From Chloroflexota bacterium (lineage in GTDB: Bacteria > Chloroflexota > Anaerolineae > Anaerolineales > UBA4823), in contig JAKOUW010000096.1 of the NCBI GenBank assembly GCA_029782365.1, positions 62,001 through 126,000 of the forward strand: DNA of 64,000 nt, read 5' to 3'. Every line of letters starts with the position of its first letter. Positions within the stretch are counted from its first letter, which is position 1. Below are positions 1 to 8,973 of the stretch, in pieces. Both the position numbers and the translations under genes were made by a program. The notes beneath the pieces were generated by a model. It made no database searches. It had not been told where the DNA came from and was given only the letters and a program-made list of their open reading frames with translations.

Positions 1-31
1 AGGAATAGATACAGGAAAGATAAGCGATTTT

Positions 32-1660
32 TTATGGAGTGCAAATCGAACTTTGACCAGAGGCGCAGAAACGCGCCGCACCCCCCACCATAGTCATCAT
101 AACTTTTATTGCGGGTATTTGATCGATCGATATCGCCAACGGATTGGCGGATAATATCACAACATCGGCATACTTGCCCGGAACAAGGCTGCCTAGAATC
201 GAATCCTGGTGATTGGCATAAGCAGCATTAATCGTCATCATTTTCAAAGCTTCGTCAACAGTTACCGCCTGGGCAACTTGCCACTGAGCTGGTTTTATTC
301 CAAGATAATTTTGCCGGGTGACCCCCTGGTAAATTGCCTGGACAACCGATGCTGGATCAGTCGGGCGTTTAAAACCATTTCGCCAATCTGTGCAGCACCA
401 TGGATCATCTGTATTGCCAATCAGGAAAATTCCTGAAGTGAGCATATCGCGCCAGCGAGCAGTATGTTCAACTTCATTGAACGGGATAAACTTTTTAAAA
501 GAGGCATCTTCTACCCATAAGCTGGCATTGATAAATTGAACTGATCCAATGATGCCGAGCTTCGCCATCTTTTGAACCTCTGCATCTGTCATTGTACCGG
601 TATGTTCCAAACGCAAGCGCAGGTTAGAATTGGGTTGACCTCCTAACGCTTTTTCATATGCTTCCAGGGCCTCGCCATTGGCTGCCGGGCTAAAGGAATG
701 AATTGCAACCTGCCAACCGTGCGAAGTTGCATCGATTACCATTTGGTTAAGTTGCTCCTGGTTGAAGAAAACCTGCTCACCCCATTCTCTGTCGAGTGTA
801 ATTTTGATCCCCGCCGCCTGTAAATAAGGACCGAATTGTTGGAGAGGTTTTATACCCGCAGCTTGATACCAAGGATTGTATGCATAGTCAAATCCTACGG
901 CGAGGTAAGCTGAAACACGCAATGGAAGTTTATTCTGTTGTGCGAGTGATTGGAGCTCAGCCAGCCGTGCATCGGTCACAAATAATTCGTTTATGCCTGT
1001 CCAGCCTTCAGCCAAAGTTTTTGATAAGACATCATCAATCGTGGTTGTGCCGCCATATAAGTTTCGGTCACCAATACGGTGTGCATGGGAATCAATAAAG
1101 CCTGGGAAAAGTGCCATGCCGGAAAGATCAAACAAGCGGGTCGTAGGGCCTTTTAACGCCAAGATTTGCTCATTCCTTCCAACAGCTAGGATAAATTCTC
1201 CTCGGATTGCGATCGCTTGAGCAACTGGCTGGTCCTTTTCCATAGTGACAACCTGGCCGTTATAGTAGATAATGTCGGCTTGCTCTGTTTGAGGAGTGGG
1301 CGTTAAAGAGGACCGGGTTTGTGAGGCAAGGGCGGTGGCAGTTTGAGCCTGAGCAGTCAATGCCAACATGAATTTTGTTTCTGGCGTGGGGGCATTGTCA
1401 GTTAAAGCAATTCCTGTTTGTGCGATTTGAGTGAGAGCCTGGTTTATTTTGTTCGCAGGTGCAGTAGCGGTGGGATTGAGAATAGATTTGGTTGGAGTTG
1501 TGTTCTCTAGAAGGGCTGACGATGTTTGTGCTTGCTCGGTCAGAGCCTGGTTTATTTTCGAGATTGGAGTTTGTGCTGATTGAGGTATAAAATTGCAGGT
1601 TAGCCCAAGGCCTGATAAAACCAAAACAATCCACATAAGGGACACTAAAGCTCTTTTCAT
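32..1660 (-). CDS. Amidohydrolase family 3 (YtcJ-like) lipoprotein
   Basis: Predicted metal-dependent hydrolase of C-N bonds anchored to the outer face of the membrane; the substrate cannot be read from sequence. The 542-residue protein starts with a hydrophobic signal ending in a lipobox with Cys22. A low-complexity linker (about 30-125) follows and holds three imperfect copies of an Ala/Gln/Thr repeat. The amidohydrolase domain runs from about 128 to the end. Visible metal-site residues are the HxH pair His192/His194 after PGFIDS, Lys286, His321, His353 in a LEHTG motif and Asp418 or Asp419. The start has an AGGA ribosome site 7 nt upstream. It lies 61 bp downstream of the transglutaminase-like gene and could belong to that transcript. 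The fold assignment is firm and the substrate is unknown. Confidence 0.85.
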   Translation of the reverse strand: MKRALVSLMWIVLVLSGLGLTCNFIPQSAQTPISKINQALTEQAQTSSALLENTTPTKSILNPTATAPANKINQALTQIAQTGIALTDNAPTPETKFMLALTAQAQTATALASQTRSSLTPTPQTEQADIIYYNGQVVTMEKDQPVAQAIAIRGEFILAVGRNEQILALKGPTTRLFDLSGMALFPGFIDSHAHRIGDRNLYGGTTTIDDVLSKTLAEGWTGINELFVTDARLAELQSLAQQNKLPLRVSAYLAVGFDYAYNPWYQAAGIKPLQQFGPYLQAAGIKITLDREWGEQVFFNQEQLNQMVIDATSHGWQVAIHSFSPAANGEALEAYEKALGGQPNSNLRLRLEHTGTMTDAEVQKMAKLGIIGSVQFINASLWVEDASFKKFIPFNEVEHTARWRDMLTSGIFLIGNTDDPWCCTDWRNGFKRPTDPASVVQAIYQGVTRQNYLGIKPAQWQVAQAVTVDEALKMMTINAAYANHQDSILGSLVPGKYADVVILSANPLAISIDQIPAIKVMMTMVGGAARFCASGQSSICTP

Positions 1661-1721
1661 AAACGCATCCTGATCAAGGAGGATAGACTAATATACACCT
1701 GTTTCAGCAATTTTAGATAAA

Positions 1722-4082
1722 TCATTTATGTCTCAGGTGAAAAATTCCATACCGAACTTTTTCCCAGGCTTTGATAATCTGTTGTTTTTCGGTTACGATT
1801 GATGGATGGCCACTAAAAAGCAAACCTGTATATAAATCCGCCAAGAACTTCACATTTGTGTGAATTATCGTAAAGGCAGCTTTTTGTTTTTCATTCTTCA
1901 CGATACGCTCTAAGACAAAAGAAAAAACGGAAATAAATTCATTAATGGTTCGCGATGGGCTGGGTGAAATTCCAAGCTTTTGGCCAAGGTGGAATAAACG
2001 TTGGAAAATTGCCGCCAAAACTCGATCCGTGGGTAACAACGACAGCCACCAGCTTTCTAATGGCAATAGAATGATCATCACTAAGATCAAGGAGCTGATG
2101 GTGAGAATCCAAATCAGTATATATACCCAGTTGGGAGGCGTTGTGTTTTTTGAAACAATTAGCTGGCCAGGCGCAGGTAAAACGATCTTTGTTGGATTTT
2201 CTTCAAATTGGCTTGGGCGAAATGGGAGGGGTTGGATCGGTGTCGGTTCAAAAATCACCCACCCGACATTGGTAAAATAGACTTCGACCCACGCATGCGC
2301 ATTTGAAGCACGGACTACAAAATATCCTTGTCCCGAGTCGAAGGCGCCTTCGGAGTAACCTAATACCAATCGAGTAGGTAGGCCGGCTGCTCGCGCCAGA
2401 ACGGCCATCGAGGAGGCAAAGTAATCACAATATCCTTTTTTAAGATCGAATAAGAAAAAGTCAACAGCATCACGATTCTCAGGAGGAGCGGGTACATCCA
2501 ATGAATATAGGAACTGACGCAGATATGCTTCTATCACCTTCGCTCGATCATATGGCGTTCGTTGATTGGTAGTCAGAAAGATTGCCAGGTCACGAACTCG
2601 CGCCGGGAGATTGTCTGGAAGTTGGAGGAATGGAGCATATTCAGGTGGATAATTTTGATTGGAGGCTCGAAGCTGATCGACAGAAACAGATCTTATCAGC
2701 GAAGTCGCAGTGTATTTGTTGTTTTCTGTAGTCGCTGCGAAAATATCGCCTGATCTGCTTTCAAAGATTGTTGAGGGCTGATCGATTCGAAGCAGCTCGC
2801 CAGCGGCAAAAACGTTTTTTTGGTTCGTGTCCAGCCGAAAAATGTGTTGATTTATTATTAAATTGCCAGGTGGTAGGTTGGTGATTGAAACGTTCAACCG
2901 CAATAACTGATTTGGCAGCACGACATTTTTTCGAGCTGTGTCTACTTTCCAACCATTTCCATCATAAATATTGTAATTATAAGCATGCCAATAATAATGA
3001 ATTGCGGATGGTAAATCATCGACAGAAGAAATGTTAGGGGGCGGCGGCCGATATCCATCCACTAAAGCCAACATCACGATCGTTTGGTCAAGGCTTGGCC
3101 CAGGTCCGATAATATGGTTTTCAGAGAGATCCAGGCCTGTGCGGTAAATTGGCGTTATTGCAGGCTGGGCTGAAGAGTCAGGGGTTACTACTGGCGTCTG
3201 TTCGAGACCAAGTGACCTTGCCAAAGATTGATTTGTCGTTTGGTGTAATAGCTTTTCGATGCTGTTAGCAATTTTTTGGATTGGTATAGATGGCAGTAAA
3301 AAGCCAGCGAGCATCATGCATACAGTCAGTATAACCGCAGAGAAAGCCAAAGAATTTTCGAAGCCACCATGCTCCATGCTGTGCGAATCCCAACGTTGGC
3401 ACTCTTTCTCGTAATTCTTTGTTGCTTGAATCAATAAAAGGATACCGGCCGCCAGCACCATCCATGTGATTCCAATTTCGGAATGAGTGTAAAAGACATT
3501 GAAACCAAAAAGAGCCAACGCGGGAAACGCACCTGCCAAGACAATTGCACGGCCATATACCCACCAAATTGCCCATAACGTGATAATCCACATCACCATC
3601 CCCCATAGGAAGGATGTAACCACGGGATCTGTAACCAGCGCGCCGGTGCTTACGCCCTGAAACCAATTCTCGAATCGTGCAATGATTATCGTCAGTGATT
3701 CTCCAAGGGATTGCCAGGAGGTGGCGGCTGAAGAAAGGTCAACCTGTTTTTCTTGAAGGAACACAATGATAATTTGAAACAGTCCAGATATCAAGTTGAT
3801 GACCGCACTGCCAATCTGCCCGACGGAAAGCGCCAACCCCAAAATGCCTAATCCAGAGCCAAGCATGCCAAATTTCCAACTGGAAATATTCCAACGCGAG
3901 AGCATCGCGGCGATGATAACACCAGCGGTTGTCAAGCCGATTAAGAAGCCAATTGAGATCGTCGCGACCATGGCAGCCAAGCCCAATGCGGTAGTAACAA
4001 GCATTATCCACAATAAAAAAAGCTGAAAAAACTCCAGACCTGTGAATGAGCCTTCATTTTTAATCGACCGGTCTGCATTCAT
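1722..4082 (-). CDS. Transglutaminase-like membrane protein (TgpA/YebA type)
   Basis: Membrane protein of 786 residues with an extracytoplasmic transglutaminase-like cysteine-protease-fold domain. About six N-terminal transmembrane helices are followed by an external region with the transglutaminase core. Counting from the ATG at 4082, the core shows Cys552 (GYCDYFASS), His596 (HAWVEVY) and Glu612 (FEPTP), where the third member is Glu instead of the usual Asp. A further helix lies near 652-675, followed by a cytoplasmic tail. The ATG at 4082 is preferred because it overlaps the stop of the upstream DUF58 gene as ATGA, a sign of translational coupling. A start at 4160 would add 26 unlikely residues. 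DUF58 plus this domain is a common pair, usually with a MoxR ATPase; none is visible here. The function is probably cell-envelope protein processing or crosslinking (inference). Confidence 0.85.
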   Translation of the reverse strand: MNADRSIKNEGSFTGLEFFQLFLLWIMLVTTALGLAAMVATISIGFLIGLTTAGVIIAAMLSRWNISSWKFGMLGSGLGILGLALSVGQIGSAVINLISGLFQIIIVFLQEKQVDLSSAATSWQSLGESLTIIIARFENWFQGVSTGALVTDPVVTSFLWGMVMWIITLWAIWWVYGRAIVLAGAFPALALFGFNVFYTHSEIGITWMVLAAGILLLIQATKNYEKECQRWDSHSMEHGGFENSLAFSAVILTVCMMLAGFLLPSIPIQKIANSIEKLLHQTTNQSLARSLGLEQTPVVTPDSSAQPAITPIYRTGLDLSENHIIGPGPSLDQTIVMLALVDGYRPPPPNISSVDDLPSAIHYYWHAYNYNIYDGNGWKVDTARKNVVLPNQLLRLNVSITNLPPGNLIINQHIFRLDTNQKNVFAAGELLRIDQPSTIFESRSGDIFAATTENNKYTATSLIRSVSVDQLRASNQNYPPEYAPFLQLPDNLPARVRDLAIFLTTNQRTPYDRAKVIEAYLRQFLYSLDVPAPPENRDAVDFFLFDLKKGYCDYFASSMAVLARAAGLPTRLVLGYSEGAFDSGQGYFVVRASNAHAWVEVYFTNVGWVIFEPTPIQPLPFRPSQFEENPTKIVLPAPGQLIVSKNTTPPNWVYILIWILTISSLILVMIILLPLESWWLSLLPTDRVLAAIFQRLFHLGQKLGISPSPSRTINEFISVFSFVLERIVKNEKQKAAFTIIHTNVKFLADLYTGLLFSGHPSIVTEKQQIIKAWEKVRYGIFHLRHK

Positions 4083-5398
4083 TCCAAACGCCTCCAGGCT
4101 GTTTTGACAGGTCGGTGAGTTGGGATTACCCTCCCGGGTGCAACAACCTGCCATTCCCATTTCCCTTGTTTACCAGGATGCGCCTGTGGCTTATCGAATA
4201 ACTCAGGCGGAATTAATGTATGGGAGATGCCTCGATTGGAAAGAATTTTTTCAACCTCATTTATTGAAGCTTGGCTGCCGAAGGAAGCTGGGTCTAGGAG
4301 CAGAACGGAAGGAATCACGCCATTCCTGAACATCTGTAACAATGGTGCGATCCAGCTGGCTTCGGAATTTGAGGTAATCACGATTACACTCGCTCCACGA
4401 CGTATTGTATGATAAGCCTCGGAAAGCAAATCTGCTAATGAGCGATTTCCTGTTCGGGCGACTGCCAGGGCTCTCAAAATATCCATTAACTGGCTCGGAG
4501 AGCACTTAGGTGTCAGCCAGGTCAAATCATCGCCATGAGTAACAAGGCCCACCTTTTTCCCCTGGCGAAGACCTTTCTGCGCTAGAGAGGCAGCCAAAAT
4601 GATGCCCTGCTCCTCGGTTGATTTGGCTCCGTTTCCGGCCTGGCTGGTCCTATCCAGATCCAAGAAGATCCACCAATCTGCCGAGGGCATGTGGTCGAAT
4701 TGGCGAACAAAGAGCCCATCTCTGTGGGCGGAAGTAGGCCAATGGATGGCGTGTAATGGATCACCAGGCACATACTCCCGAACAGTCATGACACTGACAG
4801 TGCTTTCCAAGGCTGAACGCTGCCGAAAGCGTCCATCTCCAGCCAGTCCGCCAGAGGCTATTTCAATTGTGGGTAAGGGCAGCATGGGAGGCAAGACAAG
4901 CAATACCGATGAATCTGGCAGCCGAATTTCTACATTGCACAAGCCTAAAGGATCTCCAGAAAGCAGGCTGGTTGGCCCCAACGTAAATAGACCGCGGCGG
5001 CTACATATTCCTTCCGTCTGCCAGCTTAATATCTCTCTGCCAGCGATGCTAATCACCCGACCAGTTTGATAATCTGGAATGGTTGAATGATCGTAAACTT
5101 CTAACCAGGAAGCTGGCAACACGCTTTCGTTATATACAGTATAGCGTTCTTGAAGAGCGTCACCCACCTGAGCCCATCCGTAACGCATTTCACGTTTTAT
5201 CGACAAACTGCGGCCGAGAATCAATGTCCAAAAGAAAGCAACTAACCAGGCCCCACCGAGGGAGGCAAGCAAAGTTGTCCAGGCACGGCTTGGCCAAAAC
5301 ATCTGCAAACCAATAAGTAAGCCAGAAAAAGCCACCCAGGCCCAGGAGTGGACGCGGATTCTTCCGTTTGGGATTATGTTGAAGGTGAGCTTACGCAT
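4079..5398 (-). CDS. DUF58 domain protein
   Basis: Protein of 439 residues from the ATG at 5398. It has two N-terminal transmembrane helices, a beta-rich middle and the DUF58 core. The core is recognisable by [19 protein letters not shown] and the earlier SGDPLG motif, followed by a von Willebrand A-like segment ([10 protein letters not shown]). DUF58 proteins are typically encoded with MoxR AAA ATPases and transglutaminase-like proteins and are thought to act in assembly of envelope or secreted complexes. Here the transglutaminase gene follows with an ATGA overlap. An alternative GTG start at 5425 would add nine residues and lie only about 9 nt from the predicted transcription start. Neither start has a strong ribosome site. 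Confidence 0.82.
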   Translation of the reverse strand: MRKLTFNIIPNGRIRVHSWAWVAFSGLLIGLQMFWPSRAWTTLLASLGGAWLVAFFWTLILGRSLSIKREMRYGWAQVGDALQERYTVYNESVLPASWLEVYDHSTIPDYQTGRVISIAGREILSWQTEGICSRRGLFTLGPTSLLSGDPLGLCNVEIRLPDSSVLLVLPPMLPLPTIEIASGGLAGDGRFRQRSALESTVSVMTVREYVPGDPLHAIHWPTSAHRDGLFVRQFDHMPSADWWIFLDLDRTSQAGNGAKSTEEQGIILAASLAQKGLRQGKKVGLVTHGDDLTWLTPKCSPSQLMDILRALAVARTGNRSLADLLSEAYHTIRRGASVIVITSNSEASWIAPLLQMFRNGVIPSVLLLDPASFGSQASINEVEKILSNRGISHTLIPPELFDKPQAHPGKQGKWEWQVVAPGRVIPTHRPVKTAWRRLE

Positions 5399-5440
5399 AA
5401 AAATAGCAAATTCTATTTTCTTCACAGATTTGCTAGAATA

Positions 5441-5496
5441 ATCTTACATGAGTGAGGAATTTTCGTCAATTGACGGTGAATTAAATGGGATAAAAT
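5441..5496. promoter_or_regulatory. Back-to-back divergent promoters with a palindromic -35 junction
   Basis: The 12-bp perfect palindrome CGTCAATTGACG at 5464-5475 supplies a TTGACG -35 box in each direction. On the minus strand it is followed after exactly 17 bp by TAAGAT (5446-5441), serving the DUF58 operon. On the plus strand TAAAAT (5491-5496) follows after 15 bp, a short spacing, serving the monooxygenase gene. The two polymerases would share one contact zone, so the promoters probably compete, or the palindrome is also an operator. The minus promoter is the better match. Confidence 0.5.
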
Positions 5497-5525
5497 CAAG
5501 CTTATTAATAACTCCGAAAGGTTCT

Positions 5526-6599
5526 ATGATGACGGAAAATAATTTATCGAAACACTTTGAGATCGGCTTGTATTCGTTCGTTGAGATAACCTCCGACCCT
5601 GTTTCTGGAAAACAACTCAACCCTGCCGATCGTATGCGAAACTTGCTTGAAACAATCGAGCTGGCTGATCAGGTCGGGTTGGATGTATTTGGCCTTGGTG
5701 AACACCACAGGCCCGATTTTATCAGCTCAGCACCTGAAGTAATATTAGCTGCTGCAGCAGCGCGCACGAAGAACATTCGTTTGACGAGTGCAGTTACGGT
5801 TCTCAGTTCTGATGATCCGGTTCGAGTATTTCAAGCATTTGCCACTTTGGACTTGTTATGCAACGGACGGGCAGAGATTATGGCTGGCCGAGGATCGTTT
5901 ATTGAATCGTTTCCATTATTTGGCTTCGAACTGAAGGATTACAATGATTTGTTTGCGGAAAAATTGGAACTTCTTCTGAAAGTAAGGTCCAACGAAAGAA
6001 TCACCTGGCATGGCAAACATCGGGCTGCGTTAGACGGGCAAGGGGTTTACCCACGGCCCGTGCAGAATCCGCTGCCGGTTTGGGTGGCTGTGGGAGGTAC
6101 TCCAGAATCGGTGGTTCGGGCTGCAGTTTTGGGTTTACCTATGGCTTTGGCGATTATTGGTGGAATGCCTGAACGATTCAAGCCTTTGTTAGATTTATAT
6201 CGCGAAGCTGCAAAGCGTTCTGGTTATGATCCCGCCAACTTGGCAATCAGTATCAATTCGCACGGCTTTCTGGCGGACGAATCTCACCAGGCAGCAGAAG
6301 ATTACTGGCCATCTTACCAGCAAATGATGGGTAAAATTGGAAAAGAGCGTGGTTGGCCGCCTGTCAATCGTGCGCAATTCGAAGAAGCCCGAAAAAAACA
6401 TGGTTCAGATTTCATCGGGGATGCGGATCAGGTGATCGAAAAAATCCTATATCAACATGAATTATTCAATCATCAAAGATTCCTAGTACAGTTCGGCGTT
6501 GGTGCAATCGATCATAAAAAAATGATGAGAGCTATCGAACTACTTGGGACAAAAGTTGCTCCCGTCGTCCGCCAGGAGATTGCTCGCCGTCTGGCATGA
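5526..6599 (+). CDS. LLM-class flavin-dependent oxidoreductase
   Basis: Bacterial-luciferase-like monooxygenase of 357 residues, a TIM-barrel enzyme expected to use reduced flavin and oxygen; the substrate is unknown. Family hallmarks are the [10 protein letters not shown] motif near the N-terminus, the [19 protein letters not shown] strand-helix and the AGRGSF phosphate-binding segment. The start is placed at the ATGATG at 5526-5531, which follows a GAAAGG ribosome site and lies downstream of a plausible promoter. A start at 5448 would place the -10 box inside the gene. It stands alone on the plus strand, divergent from the DUF58 operon, with the acetyltransferase 69 bp downstream. Confidence 0.85.
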   Translation: MMTENNLSKHFEIGLYSFVEITSDPVSGKQLNPADRMRNLLETIELADQVGLDVFGLGEHHRPDFISSAPEVILAAAAARTKNIRLTSAVTVLSSDDPVRVFQAFATLDLLCNGRAEIMAGRGSFIESFPLFGFELKDYNDLFAEKLELLLKVRSNERITWHGKHRAALDGQGVYPRPVQNPLPVWVAVGGTPESVVRAAVLGLPMALAIIGGMPERFKPLLDLYREAAKRSGYDPANLAISINSHGFLADESHQAAEDYWPSYQQMMGKIGKERGWPPVNRAQFEEARKKHGSDFIGDADQVIEKILYQHELFNHQRFLVQFGVGAIDHKKMMRAIELLGTKVAPVVRQEIARRLA

Positions 6600-6668
6600 G
6601 CCTCAAAGGCGTTTATCATTCTTTGCAACAATCTTCGCACGTTCGGTGAAAAAAGAAAAAATAGTTCT

Positions 6669-7241
6669 ATGTCTTCATTCTCTTCGAAAAATTATCCGCC
6701 GTTGATCACTCTTCAAGAATGTGTACTGCGGCCGTTCAGTGGAGATGACGCCGGTTTGCTGCATAAGATTTATCTCGAAGACGGCGTCATGCGATATTTT
6801 CCAAATCCGAATCCGCCTACATTTGAGAAAGTACAAAAATTCATCAGTTTACAACAGGAACATTGGGATCAGTACGGGTATGGAAATTGGGCGATTGAAA
6901 TACAAGGCCAGCCGGGATTAATTGGCTGGGCAGGGCTGCAATTTTTACCTGAATTAAACGCCATCGAAGTCGGCTACCTTATTGGAAAAGCCTTTTGGCG
7001 CCACGGATACGCGACCGCGGCTGCACGCGCTTCGACAGCTTTTGGATTTGAGAGGTTGGGATTGGAACATTTAATTGCTCTAATACATCCTGAAAACATT
7101 GCTTCTCTGAAGGTAGCACAAAAATGTGGTTTTCAGCCTCAGAAGACGATCTTTTTATGGGGTATTATGTTGATCCAACACGATTTAAATGTTGCTACAT
7201 GGCGTGTTTTGAAAAGGGAGATGAATGGATCCAGCACTTGA
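6669..7241 (+). CDS. GNAT-family N-acetyltransferase (RimJ/RimL type)
   Basis: A 190-residue acetyl-CoA-dependent acetyltransferase of the Acetyltransf_3 type. The opening strand with a 'VLRPFSGDDA' pattern, the EVGYLIGKAFWRHGYATAAA acetyl-CoA loop, and the HPENIASLKVAQKCGF segment near the end are typical. Members acetylate ribosomal protein N-termini, small amines or antibiotics; this one cannot be assigned. Its 3' end overlaps the next gene by 17 bp, so the two are probably co-translated. The ribosome site is weak (purine-rich, A-dominated). Confidence 0.83.
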   Translation: MSSFSSKNYPPLITLQECVLRPFSGDDAGLLHKIYLEDGVMRYFPNPNPPTFEKVQKFISLQQEHWDQYGYGNWAIEIQGQPGLIGWAGLQFLPELNAIEVGYLIGKAFWRHGYATAAARASTAFGFERLGLEHLIALIHPENIASLKVAQKCGFQPQKTIFLWGIMLIQHDLNVATWRVLKREMNGSST

Positions 7242-7902
7242 AATTAACGTTTTGGTTGAAACTGGGAACAAGCGTGTTTTCGCCGTGGCAGTGGATTGGC
7301 CGGGATTGGCGCGCAGCGGAAGGGATGAAGCAATTGCAATCCAACACCTGACATCTTACGCACAACGTTACCAATCTGCCTTACGCTTGAAACAAGTCGA
7401 TTTTCCATTATCATTTATTGTAAATATCACGGAACGCAAGCCTGGCACTTCAACCACAGATTATGGCGCTCCAGATGCACAATCGGATCAAGACAACAAC
7501 CCATTGGTTGGCAAAGAGTTCGAGCGGCAGTTTGCAATTCTCGAAGCCTGTTGGATGTCACTGCTGATTGCCGTTCAGTCAGGGGTCGGCAAAGAATTAC
7601 ACAAAGGTCCACGTGGAGGTGGGCGGGATCTGGAAAAAATTTTTCTCCATGTAGTAGAAGCCCACGCCGCTTACTTGCAACATATTGGGTTCAAAACTAC
7701 TGTTGACGATAAATTACCGCCCGATCAAATCGTAGAAAAAAATATCGATCTAACGCACCAAGCCCTCCTTGCAGTCACCTCTGGTAAATTACCTCCAACT
7801 GGCCCTCGCGGCGGTGTGCGATGGAAAGCTCGTTACTTTATTCGGCGCAGCGCATGGCATATACTTGACCATGCCTGGGAAATAGAAGATCGAATGTTGT
7901 AA
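7225..7902 (+). CDS. DinB-superfamily-like protein with HicB-like N-terminus
   Basis: A 225-residue protein of unknown function. The first ~45 residues read like a HicB-type half-domain ('VFAVAVDWPGLARSGRDEAI'), and the remainder looks like a DinB-type four-helix bundle. Candidate metal-binding histidines lie in HVVEAHAAYL and in AWHILDHAWEIEDRM near the C-terminus. DinB-like proteins are often thiol-dependent metalloenzymes. The gene overlaps the acetyltransferase by 17 bp and converges on livM with 17 bp between them. The fold is inferred from helix and His patterns only. Confidence 0.7.
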   Translation: MDPALEINVLVETGNKRVFAVAVDWPGLARSGRDEAIAIQHLTSYAQRYQSALRLKQVDFPLSFIVNITERKPGTSTTDYGAPDAQSDQDNNPLVGKEFERQFAILEACWMSLLIAVQSGVGKELHKGPRGGGRDLEKIFLHVVEAHAAYLQHIGFKTTVDDKLPPDQIVEKNIDLTHQALLAVTSGKLPPTGPRGGVRWKARYFIRRSAWHILDHAWEIEDRML

Positions 7903-7919
7903 TATGAATTAAAGTAATT

Positions 7920-8969
7920 TTACTTTTGTGTTTTTACATGAAAGAGTGATTGTATATTTCTCCATTGATTCGTCCGGTTGATTGATTTTGATCGCCAGGT
8001 GCCAACGATACCAAATGGAAAGAAAATAACGATGGCTATATAGATTGCGCCATTAACAAAACTGGCAATCTCTCCATAATAACGCTGTAAGCCAAAGTCC
8101 AGCAAACGGAAAACGGCTGCTCCGATTAAAGCTCCGTCGAGGGTACCTACACCGCCAATCAAGGTGATAAGAAGAGCTGTGACAGTGAAACCCATATCAG
8201 CAATGTTGGGAGTAACAATTGGTTGGTAAAGAGCATGCAATGAGCCTGCCAATGCTGCCGTGAAGGAGGAAATAATGAGCGCAACCAGTTTAAACGAGAA
8301 AGTGTTATACCCCAACATTTTTGCTCGACCTTCATTTTCACGAATGGCCAGGCAAACACGCCCCGTTGGAGAGTTTACGAAACGACGGTACAGAAGATAC
8401 ACCACCACCAAAACAGATAAAGCGACAAAGTAAAACCGCAAGCGTTCGTTTGCAGGGCTAAGATAAGAGGGAGGAATCAATCCTTGCAAGCCTACATCGG
8501 CACCGGTGAAATCGCCGAGCTCCCGAGACATAATCAAAATGTGAAAGACGGATGCCATTCCCAGCGTTACCAAAGCGAAGGTTATTCCTTTCACTCTTGG
8601 TAGAACGATGGCAAACAATAATGCTTGCACGATGGCAGCCAGTCCTATCAGAAATAAAGTTTCAAAAAGGTTCAGGTGAAAGGTCTTCAGTAAAATGCCT
8701 GTGCTATAAGCACCGACTGCAAAGAACATGGCGTGGCCAAAGGATAATAAACCTGTCAGCCCAAAAATTAGATCGTAACTCAGCGCGTATAGAGCCAGAA
8801 TAAAAATCTCAATTGCCAGGCCTTGAATGAACTTTGATTCGCCATTTTGATTTGCCCATACGACCGCTGGCGAAGCTCCAGAAACCAGGCCGATTAAAAA
8901 TGGAAGCCCCAGTAATAACGAAAAAACCAGAAGATATGGCATGTTCCGCCTGGAGAAGAAATTCAGCAC
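7920..8969 (-). CDS. livM: Branched-chain amino acid-type ABC transporter permease LivM
   Basis: Inner-membrane permease of 349 residues with about nine hydrophobic segments and the LivM pattern: 'SYDLIFGLTGLLSFGHAMFF' early, the 'REN..AKMLGYN' coupling loop near the middle, and 'GGVGTLDGALIGA' near the C-terminus. It is the last gene of the Liv-type set. The start is GTG, with AAGGAG 8 nt upstream. That ribosome site contains the TAG stop of livH, so translation is probably coupled. Substrates of this family include branched-chain amino acids, amides, urea and aromatic acids. The linked acyl-CoA ligases favour an organic acid or ester-derived substrate (inference). Confidence 0.9.
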   Translation of the reverse strand: MLNFFSRRNMPYLLVFSLLLGLPFLIGLVSGASPAVVWANQNGESKFIQGLAIEIFILALYALSYDLIFGLTGLLSFGHAMFFAVGAYSTGILLKTFHLNLFETLFLIGLAAIVQALLFAIVLPRVKGITFALVTLGMASVFHILIMSRELGDFTGADVGLQGLIPPSYLSPANERLRFYFVALSVLVVVYLLYRRFVNSPTGRVCLAIRENEGRAKMLGYNTFSFKLVALIISSFTAALAGSLHALYQPIVTPNIADMGFTVTALLITLIGGVGTLDGALIGAAVFRLLDFGLQRYYGEIASFVNGAIYIAIVIFFPFGIVGTWRSKSINRTNQWRNIQSLFHVKTQK

Positions 8970-8973
8970 AATC

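Noticed and set aside
1300..1580. Possible CRISPR-like or tandem DNA repeat
   Set aside because: The repetition is at the protein level, spacing is uneven and the nucleotide copies are diverged. It is a coding repeat in the lipoprotein linker.
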